NCBI GenBank assembly: GCA_965249215.1 | Contig: CBDFLN010000002.1 | Location: 1,736,001 to 1,800,000, forward strand | DNA: 64,000 bases | Direction of reading: 5' to 3' | Origin: G963667675 sp965249215 | GTDB taxonomy: Bacteria; Chloroflexota; Dehalococcoidia; Lucifugimonadales; UBA3495 | Part shown: piece by piece, positions 16,964 through 24,359 of the stretch | How positions within the stretch are numbered: the first letter of the stretch is position 1 | How the letters are laid out: every line of letters begins with the position of its first letter | Translations under genes and position numbers: made by a program | Notes under the pieces: generated by a model | Told to the model about the DNA's origin: nothing | What the model saw: only the letters and a program-made list of their open reading frames with translations | The model's database searches: none

Positions 16964-19264
16964 ATGGCTACTACAGCGGAGCGACAAAGCGCAGCGTCGG
17001 GCGCTTATCGGGTGGTGGGCACCAGGCCCATCCGGCACGACGGCGTGGAAAAAGTGACCGGCGCCGCCAAATACGGGGCGGACACTCAACTGGCGGGTAT
17101 GCTGTACGGCAAGGTGCTGCGCAGCCCCCATGCCCACGCCCGCGTCTTGTCCATCGACACCAGCAAGGCCGAGGCCCTGCCTGGGGTGGCTGCCGTGGCG
17201 ACCTCCAAGGATTTTCCCATAATCGAAGCGGAAGACATGGACTTGGTAGAAACGGTAGTCAATGCCCGCCGCAATGCTGAACTGGTGTTGGCCTATGACA
17301 AGGTGTTTTACAAGGGCCACGCCGTGGCGGCGGTTGCGGCGGTAAACTCACATGTCGCGGAACAGGCAGCCCGCCTGATAGAGGTGCAGTACGAACCCCT
17401 GCCTATAGCGCTTACGCTCCGTGATGCAACGAAAGAGGACGCTCCGGTGCTCCACGAAAAGATGACTACCTTGTTCAAGGCGGACCGAGCGGGCAAGCGC
17501 CAAGACACCGGGGTCAAGGGCAACATCGCCGGGCACGTCCAGTTCAAGTTGGGCGACGTTGAAAAGGGGTTTGCGGAAGCCGACGTGATTGTGGAGCGGG
17601 AGTTTGACACGGAAACAGTGCATCAGGGCTACATCGAGCCCCACGCGTGCACCGTTATCTGGACCTCCGACGGCCGCGTTACTGTTTGGACCTGCACCCA
17701 GAGTTCCTTTGGGATCCGCTCCGGCGTAGCCGCCATTCTGTGTCTACCGGAATCGGCGGTCAAGGTCGTACCAACCGAAATCGGCGGCGGATTCGGGGCC
17801 AAATTCACATGCTACTTGGAAGCGACGGCCGCAGTCTTGGCCAGGAAGAGCAACAGGCCGGTGAAGATGGTGATGGACCGCAAGGAGGTGTTCGAGGGCA
17901 CCGGCCCTGCCGCGGCCACCAACATGCGCTGCAAGATAGGCGCCACCAAGGCCGGGAAGATCACTGCGGCGGAGCTGTACATGGCGTACGAAGCAGGGGC
18001 CTATCCAGGTTCTCCGGTCGAAGCAGGCGCCATGGCGGCCACCGGCCATTACAACATAGAGAACCAGCTAATGAACGGCTACGACATTGTCTGCAACAAG
18101 CAGCGGGTCCAAGCCTACCGGGCCCCGGGCCAGCCCCAGGGCACTTTCGCGGTTGAGGTGGTTATCGACGAGTTGGCTGAACAACTGGGGATCGATCCCG
18201 TGGAGTTCCGATTAGTGAACGTGGCCCAGGAAGGCGACCGAATGTCCACGGGGGTGCCCCTCGCCCGCTTAGGCGTCAAGGAAATGGAAGAGGCGATGAA
18301 GGCCCACCCCCACTACGATACCCCTCTTGAAAAACCCAACCAGGGCCGGGGAGTGGCCGTGGGATTCCGCCTTCAGGCCGGACAACAGTCGTCAGCCACT
18401 ATCAACGTGAACAGCAACGGGACTATCAACCTGATTACCGGCTCAGTGGACATTGGCGGCACCCGGACTGCGGTGGCCATGCAGGCCGCCGAGGTGTTGG
18501 GCCTCCGGGCCGAGGACGTCGAGCCGACAGTGGTGGATACAGATGCGATCGGGTATACCGCAGGCACCGGCGGCAGCCGCATAGCCTTCGATACCGGGCT
18601 CGCGGCCATCGCCGCCGCGGAGGACGTGACGCGGCAGATGTGCGAGCGGGCCGCCATGATTTGGGAAGTGCAGCCGGAGGACGTGGAGCTGCAGGACGGC
18701 GTATTTGTCTGCACCAAGAACCCGGACGACCGCCTGACCTTCAAGGAGCTGTCGGGGAGACTGCTGCGCACCGGCGGTCCCATCACCTGCTCCGCGGGCA
18801 CTAACAGCACCGGCCTGGGCCCCGTCATCGCCGGGAACATAGTGGACGTAGAGGTGGACCCGGAGACGGGCAAGGTGGACGTCCTGCGTTACACCGCCTT
18901 TATAGACGCGGGCACTGCGGTGCATCCCAGCTACGTGGAAGGCCAGATGCAGGGCGGTACGGTGCAGGGAATCGGCTGGGCGTTGAACGAAGAGTATTTC
19001 TACTCTGAAGACGGCACCATGCTCAACTCCAGCTTCCTGGACTACCGGATGCCCACGACTCTGGACCTGCCTATGATTGATACGGTAATTACAGAAGTGC
19101 CCAACCCCAGGCATCCATTCGGTCTGAGGGGCGTGGGCGAGGCGCCGCTGATCCCCCCGCTGGCGGCTATGTCCAATGCGATATACGACGCCGTCGGCGT
19201 GCGTCTTACCAAGCTTCCCATGACCCCCGGCAGCATCTTGGAAGCCTTGGAGGCGCAGAAGTGA
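16964..19264 (+). CDS. Xanthine dehydrogenase family molybdopterin-binding subunit
   Basis: A 766-aa large subunit of a molybdenum hydroxylase (xanthine/aldehyde/CO dehydrogenase superfamily). It oxidises a C-H bond of an aldehyde or N-heterocycle at a Mo-pterin centre. Visible are the N-terminal aldehyde-oxidase a/b hammerhead (RHDGVEKVTGAAKYGAD), the Mo-cofactor segments IGGGFGAKF and AYRAPGQPQGTF, and RGVGEAP near residue 725, which contains the conserved catalytic Glu. The start ATG follows GAGGTAAGG; an upstream TTG in frame has no ribosome site. No FAD (medium) or 2Fe-2S (small) subunit genes are nearby, so its electron-transfer partners must be elsewhere. The stop overlaps the next gene (GTGA). 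The substrate cannot be assigned. Confidence 0.9.
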   Translation: MATTAERQSAASGAYRVVGTRPIRHDGVEKVTGAAKYGADTQLAGMLYGKVLRSPHAHARVLSIDTSKAEALPGVAAVATSKDFPIIEAEDMDLVETVVNARRNAELVLAYDKVFYKGHAVAAVAAVNSHVAEQAARLIEVQYEPLPIALTLRDATKEDAPVLHEKMTTLFKADRAGKRQDTGVKGNIAGHVQFKLGDVEKGFAEADVIVEREFDTETVHQGYIEPHACTVIWTSDGRVTVWTCTQSSFGIRSGVAAILCLPESAVKVVPTEIGGGFGAKFTCYLEATAAVLARKSNRPVKMVMDRKEVFEGTGPAAATNMRCKIGATKAGKITAAELYMAYEAGAYPGSPVEAGAMAATGHYNIENQLMNGYDIVCNKQRVQAYRAPGQPQGTFAVEVVIDELAEQLGIDPVEFRLVNVAQEGDRMSTGVPLARLGVKEMEEAMKAHPHYDTPLEKPNQGRGVAVGFRLQAGQQSSATINVNSNGTINLITGSVDIGGTRTAVAMQAAEVLGLRAEDVEPTVVDTDAIGYTAGTGGSRIAFDTGLAAIAAAEDVTRQMCERAAMIWEVQPEDVELQDGVFVCTKNPDDRLTFKELSGRLLRTGGPITCSAGTNSTGLGPVIAGNIVDVEVDPETGKVDVLRYTAFIDAGTAVHPSYVEGQMQGGTVQGIGWALNEEYFYSEDGTMLNSSFLDYRMPTTLDLPMIDTVITEVPNPRHPFGLRGVGEAPLIPPLAAMSNAIYDAVGVRLTKLPMTPGSILEALEAQK

Positions 19265-19950
19265 AGACCACCATCGAGTTCGACCCCAGCTACGCCATGC
19301 TGACCGTGGACCTGGAGCCGGGCGAGGCCATCAAGGCTGAGCCAGGGGCCATGGTCCTACAGCAGGACGTGGAAATGCAAACCGGCACCGGGGGCGGCGG
19401 CCTTTTCGGCGGCTTCAAGAGGATGCTGGGGGGAGAGTCCTTCTTCGTCAATACCTTCACCGGCGGGCCGGGCGGCGGGCATGTGGGCCTCGCACCCAAT
19501 TCACCGGGGGACATCAGCTCGTTCGACGTAGACCCGGGAACGGACATTTTCGTGCAATCTGGTTCCTTCTTGGCCTGTACCGTGAACGTCCAGACCGACG
19601 CCCAGTTTCAGGGCTTCAAAGGCCTCTTCAGTGGAGAGGGCCTGTTCTTCATCAGGGTCTTCGCCACCGAGGGAACGGGGAAGGTCTTCTACAACTCGTA
19701 CGGCGCCATCAAAAAGGTTGTGGTCGAACCTGGGAGCGAATTGGTCGTGGATACGGGCCACGTAGTTGCGTTCACCGATGACGTAGAGTACTCCATAGGT
19801 AAGGTGGGCGGAATCCGGTCACTCATCGCCGGAGGAGAAGGCCTGGTGATGAAGTTCACGGGCAACGGAGAAGTGTGGGTGCAGACTCGAAACCTTGCGT
19901 CCCTGGCGGAGAAGCTGATTCCCTTCCTGCCAAAGGCATCCAACCGGTAG
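19261..19950 (+). CDS. AIM24 / TIGR00266 family protein
   Basis: A 229-aa Gly-rich beta protein of the AIM24/TIGR00266 family. Characteristic features are the N-terminal segment with EPGAMV, a Gly-rich loop (GTGGGGLFGGFKR), GESFFVN, GSFLAC near the middle and GEGLVMKFTG near the end. Members are widespread but their biochemical role is unknown. Translation starts at GTG, overlapping the hydroxylase stop by four bases, which implies translational coupling. The coupling to a molybdenum enzyme is unusual and suggests a shared regulatory unit, but no direct function can be derived. Confidence 0.88.
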   Translation: MKTTIEFDPSYAMLTVDLEPGEAIKAEPGAMVLQQDVEMQTGTGGGGLFGGFKRMLGGESFFVNTFTGGPGGGHVGLAPNSPGDISSFDVDPGTDIFVQSGSFLACTVNVQTDAQFQGFKGLFSGEGLFFIRVFATEGTGKVFYNSYGAIKKVVVEPGSELVVDTGHVVAFTDDVEYSIGKVGGIRSLIAGGEGLVMKFTGNGEVWVQTRNLASLAEKLIPFLPKASNR

Positions 19951-20088
19951 CTTCCCCATTGGAACTTGCCGGGCATCTTCCACACCCCGGCGGCGCCCAA
20001 TCGTCCGCGATCGTCTACACCCGGCATTGATACTGCCGCCATTCGGGAATTTCAGCCTTCCGCCTAAGTCCTGAGAGGTATTGCGGGG

Positions 20089-20137
20089 AGTAACCCATAG
20101 GGTTACTATGGACTAGGTAAGTATTACTACTGCCTAG
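20089..20137. promoter_or_regulatory. Two consecutive dyads upstream of the LuxR-type gene (candidate operator)
   Basis: A perfect 8-bp inverted repeat AGTAACCC-ATA-GGGTTACT (20089-20107) is followed by an imperfect one, CTAGGTA...TGCCTAG (20113-20137, one mismatch in seven). Both end 11 bp before the regulator's start codon. The position and symmetry suggest autoregulatory binding sites. This is inference; no -35/-10 pair was identified. Confidence 0.45.
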
Positions 20138-20148
20138 GGGTGTGGTGA

Positions 20149-20802
20149 ATGTCGGTCGTTCTCGCTCACCGCAATGCTGCCGTAGCTAGCTCCCTGGCGA
20201 TGATGTTGAGGGCCCACGGGTCGTTGAACGTCGCCGCGTCCGTCTCCAGCACCGAAGACATTCTGCCGGCGGTACAGGCCGAGAGGCCCTTGCTGGCGCT
20301 GGTCGACCCGCTGTTGCCCGGCCTGGATCTGACGGCCTTCGTACGCGATGTGGAGCGAGAGTCCCCCGGAACCGGTGTGGCCGTGATGGCCGGCGTAGGG
20401 AGCACGTCATTTCTGCCGGTTGCGGTGGAGAGCGGCGCTCGCGCCTTTCTTTCACTGAACTTGCCAGTTGAGGAACTGGTGCGCGACCTGGAGTTGGCCG
20501 CCGCGGGACAGGTGGTGGTATCGAGCCCGGCGGCAAGTTCCCTGGCTGACTTGGTCTCCAAACCGCCGGAACGCTCGGACCTCCGAGGCCTGTCCGACCG
20601 GGAGACGGAAGTCGTCTACCTGGTAGCCCAGGGGTCCACCAACAGGAAGACAGCCGAAGCCCTGCACCTCACCGAAAACACCGTCAAGGTGCACCTGAGG
20701 AACATCTACCGCAAGCTGGAACTGCGCAACCGGCACGAGTTGATCGCCTACGCCCACCGGGAGGGGCTGGCACACCGCGCCAACCTCGGAACAACTCCTT
20801 AG
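20149..20802 (+). CDS. LuxR/NarL-type response regulator with degenerate receiver
   Basis: A 217-aa two-domain regulator. The N-terminal receiver-like domain (1-120) keeps Asp53 (ALVDPLLPG), but the acidic pair that binds Mg2+ is His-Arg (LAHRN). The conserved Lys after GARxYL is absent (GARAFLSLNLP) and the switch Ser/Thr is Ala. The C-terminal LuxR helix-turn-helix (145-210) is fully canonical: LSDRETEVVYLVAQGSTNRK, then ENTVKVHLRNIYRKL. It probably binds DNA as a dimer, but phosphorylation control is doubtful. The ATG has AGGGG 8 nt upstream. No histidine kinase gene is nearby. Its position beside the Asp23-like envelope genes suggests it may regulate them. Confidence 0.88.
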   Translation: MSVVLAHRNAAVASSLAMMLRAHGSLNVAASVSSTEDILPAVQAERPLLALVDPLLPGLDLTAFVRDVERESPGTGVAVMAGVGSTSFLPVAVESGARAFLSLNLPVEELVRDLELAAAGQVVVSSPAASSLADLVSKPPERSDLRGLSDRETEVVYLVAQGSTNRKTAEALHLTENTVKVHLRNIYRKLELRNRHELIAYAHREGLAHRANLGTTP

Positions 20803-20888
20803 CATTAACTCTTTCGTCCGCCGCCAAAGGCAAGTCCCCCCCGTTGGGATTCACCCTATTGGCGTTTGATTTTAGCTATTATCAGGTA

Positions 20889-20916
20889 TTGCTATATCAA
20901 CTATTCTCTCTACAAT
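20889..20916 (+). promoter_or_regulatory. Predicted sigma-70-type promoter of the Asp23-family operon
   Basis: TTGCTA at 20889-20894 and TACAAT at 20911-20916 are separated by 16 bp in a conspicuously AT-rich 200-bp spacer. The expected start is near 20923, giving a leader of about 80 nt to the ATG at 21004. Confidence 0.5.
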
Positions 20917-21003
20917 TAATAGTAATCCCGTTGTTGCAATAAGCAGGATGCGGGCAGAAAAAATCAAGTGAGCTTCAATATTTTAAAGCGAGGAGGGGTT
21001 CTG

Positions 21004-21465
21004 ATGGTTGCGACAGATACAGGAATCATGGACAAGGGCACAGCCCAGACTTGGATGGCATCCGACCCGTTCCCGTTTTATACCGAGAACCCCAGTGGCG
21101 TCCCCGGCTTGACCCAGATTGAGCCCAGCGTCGTCGCCGCGATCACCGGCCACGTGGCCCGGAACGTGGACGGCGTGGCCCGGCTGGGAGCCACCGGCGG
21201 TATAGTGCGGGCGGTCACCGACTCGGTCAGGTCCCGAGCGTCGGCCTTGGCGTCCGGCGTCGACGTGGAGGCGGGGAAGAGGGAGGCGATCCTGGACATG
21301 GACCTGATGGTACACTTCGGCTACCGGGTGCCGGACGTAGTGCAGAGGGTCAGGGAAGAGGTCGCCATGGAACTCCACAACCTGCTAGCCCTGGTGGCCA
21401 AGGAAATCAACGTTTCGGTGGTGGGGATCGAGTTCCCCGACGGCCCGCGCCGACAGGTCGAGTAA
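21004..21465 (+). CDS. Asp23/Gls24 family envelope stress protein
   Basis: A 153-aa Asp23/Gls24 (alkaline-shock) family protein. Motifs fit the family: IEPSVVAAITGHVARNVDGV, GVDVEAGKREAILDMDL, VPDVVQRVREEV and NVSVVGIEFPD at the end. In Firmicutes such proteins are tethered to the membrane by AmaP and respond to envelope stress. The start at 21004 is chosen because GGAGGGG lies 7-8 nt upstream; the frame extends to a GTG at 20968 without a ribosome site. It is the first gene of a probable three-gene set with an AmaP-like and a small DUF2273-like membrane protein. Confidence 0.9.
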   Translation: MVATDTGIMDKGTAQTWMASDPFPFYTENPSGVPGLTQIEPSVVAAITGHVARNVDGVARLGATGGIVRAVTDSVRSRASALASGVDVEAGKREAILDMDLMVHFGYRVPDVVQRVREEVAMELHNLLALVAKEINVSVVGIEFPDGPRRQVE

Positions 21466-21545
21466 AATCCGATTTCGAGTTGCCAAGCAGGGCTGCCACA
21501 GGCGGCCCTGCTCGCGACTGGTAATGCCCTATTGCAATTCAAGTG

Positions 21546-22124
21546 ATGAACTTTCTTAACGGGCTCTTGGCGACTATAGGCAGCTTGGTGTTGGTTGCCG
21601 CCGGGATCATGATGGTACTGATAGCCAGCGAGGCTATCTCTCCGAACGTGATCCCCGGCGGCGCCTTTGATTCCGAGCTAGCGGATGTCGCCTCCGCAAC
21701 GGGCTCAGGATTGTGGGCTTACGTCGGCGCGGCCATCGTCCTCATTGCGGTTGGCACCCTGGTCTTGGTGGTGGAATTCCTCCATGCCGTCCGGGCCGCC
21801 TCCCCCGGAATGGTGCTGCTCCGATCTGAGGAGGCGGGCGTAGTGCGCATCTCCCTGGAGAGCGTACGCCAGTTGGCGGAGCGGATCTGCCAGGGCAACC
21901 GGAGCGTTCGCCGGACCCGCTGTGCAGTGCGGATGACCGACGGGGGACTGCAAATGCAATGCGCCGTTGGCCTGAATATGGGCGCCGAAGTCCCCGGCGA
22001 GAGTTCAGCAATCCAGAGAGACGTCAAAGAGGTAGTCGAGCGCCTTACAGGGTTGCCGGTAGTGGAAGTCTCCATACGCGCCCATTACGTCAAGGACCGG
22101 GAACAGGCGGTTTTAGCGAGGTAA
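21546..22124 (+). CDS. AmaP-like Asp23 membrane anchor protein
   Basis: A 192-aa protein with two N-terminal membrane helices (about 5-25 and 55-80), then a soluble domain with the weak Asp23-like ending IQRDVKEVVERLTGLPVVEV. This is the AmaP topology: a membrane hairpin followed by an Asp23-like domain that binds Asp23 partners. It lies 80 bp after the Asp23-family gene and 4 bp before a small membrane protein gene, the same order as in Firmicutes alkaline-shock operons. A GTG one codon upstream (21543) is an alternative start. Family assignment rests on topology and neighbours; the residue-level similarity is modest. Confidence 0.72.
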   Translation: MNFLNGLLATIGSLVLVAAGIMMVLIASEAISPNVIPGGAFDSELADVASATGSGLWAYVGAAIVLIAVGTLVLVVEFLHAVRAASPGMVLLRSEEAGVVRISLESVRQLAERICQGNRSVRRTRCAVRMTDGGLQMQCAVGLNMGAEVPGESSAIQRDVKEVVERLTGLPVVEVSIRAHYVKDREQAVLAR

Positions 22125-22128
22125 GGGA

Positions 22129-22350
22129 GTGCCCAAACCAATATTAGCCGGCCTGATAGCCGGTTTGGTCTTCGGTGTAATACTCGTTTGGCATGGCGCC
22201 GGCGCAGCCGGACTGGTGCTGCTGTTCACGTTGGTGGGATTGTTGATAGGAGTCGTCGGCTGGGTCGTGTGGCGCGTTATCAACGGGGATGTCGACAGCG
22301 AGACCCTGCGCAATCTTGCTAACGCCATATTCGTTGGTCGACGTCGTTAG
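22129..22350 (+). CDS. Small two-helix membrane protein (DUF2273-like)
   Basis: A 73-aa protein consisting almost entirely of two hydrophobic helices (LAGLIAGLVFGVILVW and VLLFTLVGLLIGVVGWVVW) with a short charged tail. It starts at GTG four bases after the amaP-like stop. In Firmicutes the third member of the asp23-amaP operon is a DUF2273 protein of the same size and topology. The call is based on that parallel; no specific residues prove it. Confidence 0.6.
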   Translation: MPKPILAGLIAGLVFGVILVWHGAGAAGLVLLFTLVGLLIGVVGWVVWRVINGDVDSETLRNLANAIFVGRRR

Positions 22351-22597
22351 CCACCCGCAGTCCGAGCCCTCATGTCATCCAGAGAACCGACCCCGCGTTG
22401 GTAGGCTCGGGTTGTTCTTACCCCCTCCGTCGTTCCATTCGCGCCGACGTTCTACACTTCCCTTTGTCAGGTAGCGGATCCCCACCGGCTGCTCTCGGTT
22501 CTTGTGAACCGGCGCGTCATTTCACCCCCCAGTGTTTCAAATCTGTCGGTTGCGGTAAGATGGACTGCCAAAGGCTCTTCCCGGAGGGTGAATAAGA

Positions 22598-23083
22598 ATG
22601 ACTGCCGGCATAATCGCCGGTTCCATATCGGCGGTGGTAGCAGCCCTGGTCTCGCTGCCGCTGCGTTCTCCCGACGATATCCTCCTCAACAGCGTTACTG
22701 TGGTAGCCGGCGCCCTGCTGGCCGGAGTAGTTGCCGGCATCATCTGGCGAATCTTGGCCGGCCATCCCAGGCGTACGCTCTGGTTCGGAGTGGTCTGGTG
22801 TATATGCTTCGGACTGACCGCCCTATTTGCAGTGGCCGGTGAAACCCAGTTGGACCATTTCACCACCTTCGTGCTGCCCCTGGAGGCAATTGTATTTGCC
22901 ATAACCGGACTGTTCACCGTTACGCTGGCGGGCACTGCCCTGGTACGGCGCAAGTGGCTGCCGGCTGCTGCTGTTGTCGTTGCCCTGGCTATAGGCATCG
23001 GCCTGGCAGGGCAGGGAGACGAACGAAGCGGAGAGTTGGAGCTTCCACCCAGGTCGGGCATCTCCACCTTGCGCCCGTCCTAG
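22598..23083 (+). CDS. Hypothetical membrane protein, four predicted helices
   Basis: A 161-aa integral membrane protein with hydrophobic segments at about residues 4-22, 32-50, 63-80, 90-108 and 115-130, then a short polar tail. It has no recognisable family motif. A GGAGG lies 11 nt before the ATG. It stands alone between the Asp23-type set and the YceI lipoprotein gene, in the same direction. The function is unknown. Confidence 0.65.
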   Translation: MTAGIIAGSISAVVAALVSLPLRSPDDILLNSVTVVAGALLAGVVAGIIWRILAGHPRRTLWFGVVWCICFGLTALFAVAGETQLDHFTTFVLPLEAIVFAITGLFTVTLAGTALVRRKWLPAAAVVVALAIGIGLAGQGDERSGELELPPRSGISTLRPS

Positions 23084-23177
23084 CCGCCGCACTAATCGGC
23101 GATATAGAAAATCTGAAACACTTGAACATACCACCGGACCAGGCGTAAGGTTGAGTCAATATACCGGGGGTGTTTAC

Positions 23178-24089
23178 ATGGGTAGAGACGTTCGGGGGAG
23201 CCACCTCTGGACCTTATTGGTGACAGGCCTGGCCGCTTTGGGTTTCTTGCTGCTGATTGGATGCGGGACGTCGGATAGCCCTGAGGCAACGCCCGCCTCG
23301 GCGACCGCCGTTGAAGAAACGGAGCCGACGGCGACCGCAACACCCACCGTGGAAGAGACGGAGCCGACGGCGACCGCAACACCCACCGTGGAAGAGACGG
23401 AGCTGACGGCCACTGTACCACCCACCGTGGAAGAAACGGAGCTGACTGCCACTGTACCACCCACCGTGGAAGAAACGGAGCTGACTGCCACTGTACCAAC
23501 TGCCGTCAAAGAGACGGAGCCGACTATCGCTCCAACACCTACCGTAGCGGTGCTGAGGGAGACCGGACAGGTTGAAGGCATCACCTTCGTAGTTGGGGAC
23601 GGCTCTGAGGCTACATTCACAGTAAATGAGAAACTTGCCCGGTTAACCCTCCCCAACGACGCGGTGGTGCGCACCAGCGCACTTTCGGGTGAAGTGCATC
23701 TAGACGGGCGGCCTTCGGTAATTGAGATAGACCTACACCAGCTGGCGAGCGACCAGTCCCGGCGGGACGGCTATATCCGCAGCCGGATGTTTCCCGATCA
23801 TCCGGTAGCGACGTTCACTCTCGATGATGCCAGGCCTCTGCCACCGCGGTTCACCGAGGGAGAAGAGGTTACCGTTCAAGTTACTGGACAACTGGACATC
23901 GCAGGCATCCAGGCCCCTGTTGTATTTGACGTTGAAGCCCGGGATGACGGCGATGTGATCTACATGCTGGGGCGGACCAGCTTCGTCTGGGACGACTTTC
24001 AGATACTCCCGCCGAACATCGCAGGGTTCGTTCAGGTGAAGGATGAGGTTAGCGTGGAGGTACTCCTTGCCGTGAGACCTGCCGCCTAG
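23178..24089 (+). CDS. YceI-family lipoprotein with Thr/Pro/Glu-rich repeat linker
   Basis: A 303-aa lipoprotein. The signal peptide ends in LLIGC (Cys29). A linker of six 13-residue Thr/Pro/Glu repeats (nucleotides 23310-23543) connects to a YceI-like lipocalin-fold domain (about 125-300). Its motifs include SEATFTVNEKL, RDGYIRSRMFPDHPVATF and GQLDIAGIQAPVVFDVEA, matching the SRDxHxR-MF and TGxLTIxGxT patterns of YceI. YceI proteins bind isoprenoid or amphiphilic ligands outside the cytoplasm. The start at ATG 23178 follows a GGGGG stretch; an in-frame TTG at 23151 lies too far upstream of the signal. The linker probably holds the domain away from the membrane. Confidence 0.88.
   Translation: MGRDVRGSHLWTLLVTGLAALGFLLLIGCGTSDSPEATPASATAVEETEPTATATPTVEETEPTATATPTVEETELTATVPPTVEETELTATVPPTVEETELTATVPTAVKETEPTIAPTPTVAVLRETGQVEGITFVVGDGSEATFTVNEKLARLTLPNDAVVRTSALSGEVHLDGRPSVIEIDLHQLASDQSRRDGYIRSRMFPDHPVATFTLDDARPLPPRFTEGEEVTVQVTGQLDIAGIQAPVVFDVEARDDGDVIYMLGRTSFVWDDFQILPPNIAGFVQVKDEVSVEVLLAVRPAA
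23310..23543 (+). repeat. 39-bp coding tandem repeat (6 units)
   Basis: Six in-frame 39-bp units encode variants of VEETEPTATATPT. The first two are identical at protein level, the next three form a second subtype (ELTATVPPT), and the sixth is degenerate. The nested similarity suggests recent unit duplication by slippage or recombination. Confidence 0.9.
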
Positions 24090-24359
24090 AGATACGGTTT
24101 ATTTGACGGTTTATTTGATGGTCGGATAGATGATAAAATACGGTGTATCATATTCTCCGAGTAATGCCACCATTGCCGTTGGGAATGGACAGCGCGTCCT
24201 CTGTGAGTCAGACAGGGTTTATTCGACGAGAATTAAGTGTCACATAGCGGCTGACCTTGTTGGGCCTGAAGTAGCCCAACTTGCGATAGTTGCCAAGACC
24301 TAACTTATCGAGTCCACCCTCAGGCATCACGACCCTCTTTCCAGATTGGTGTCGACGCT

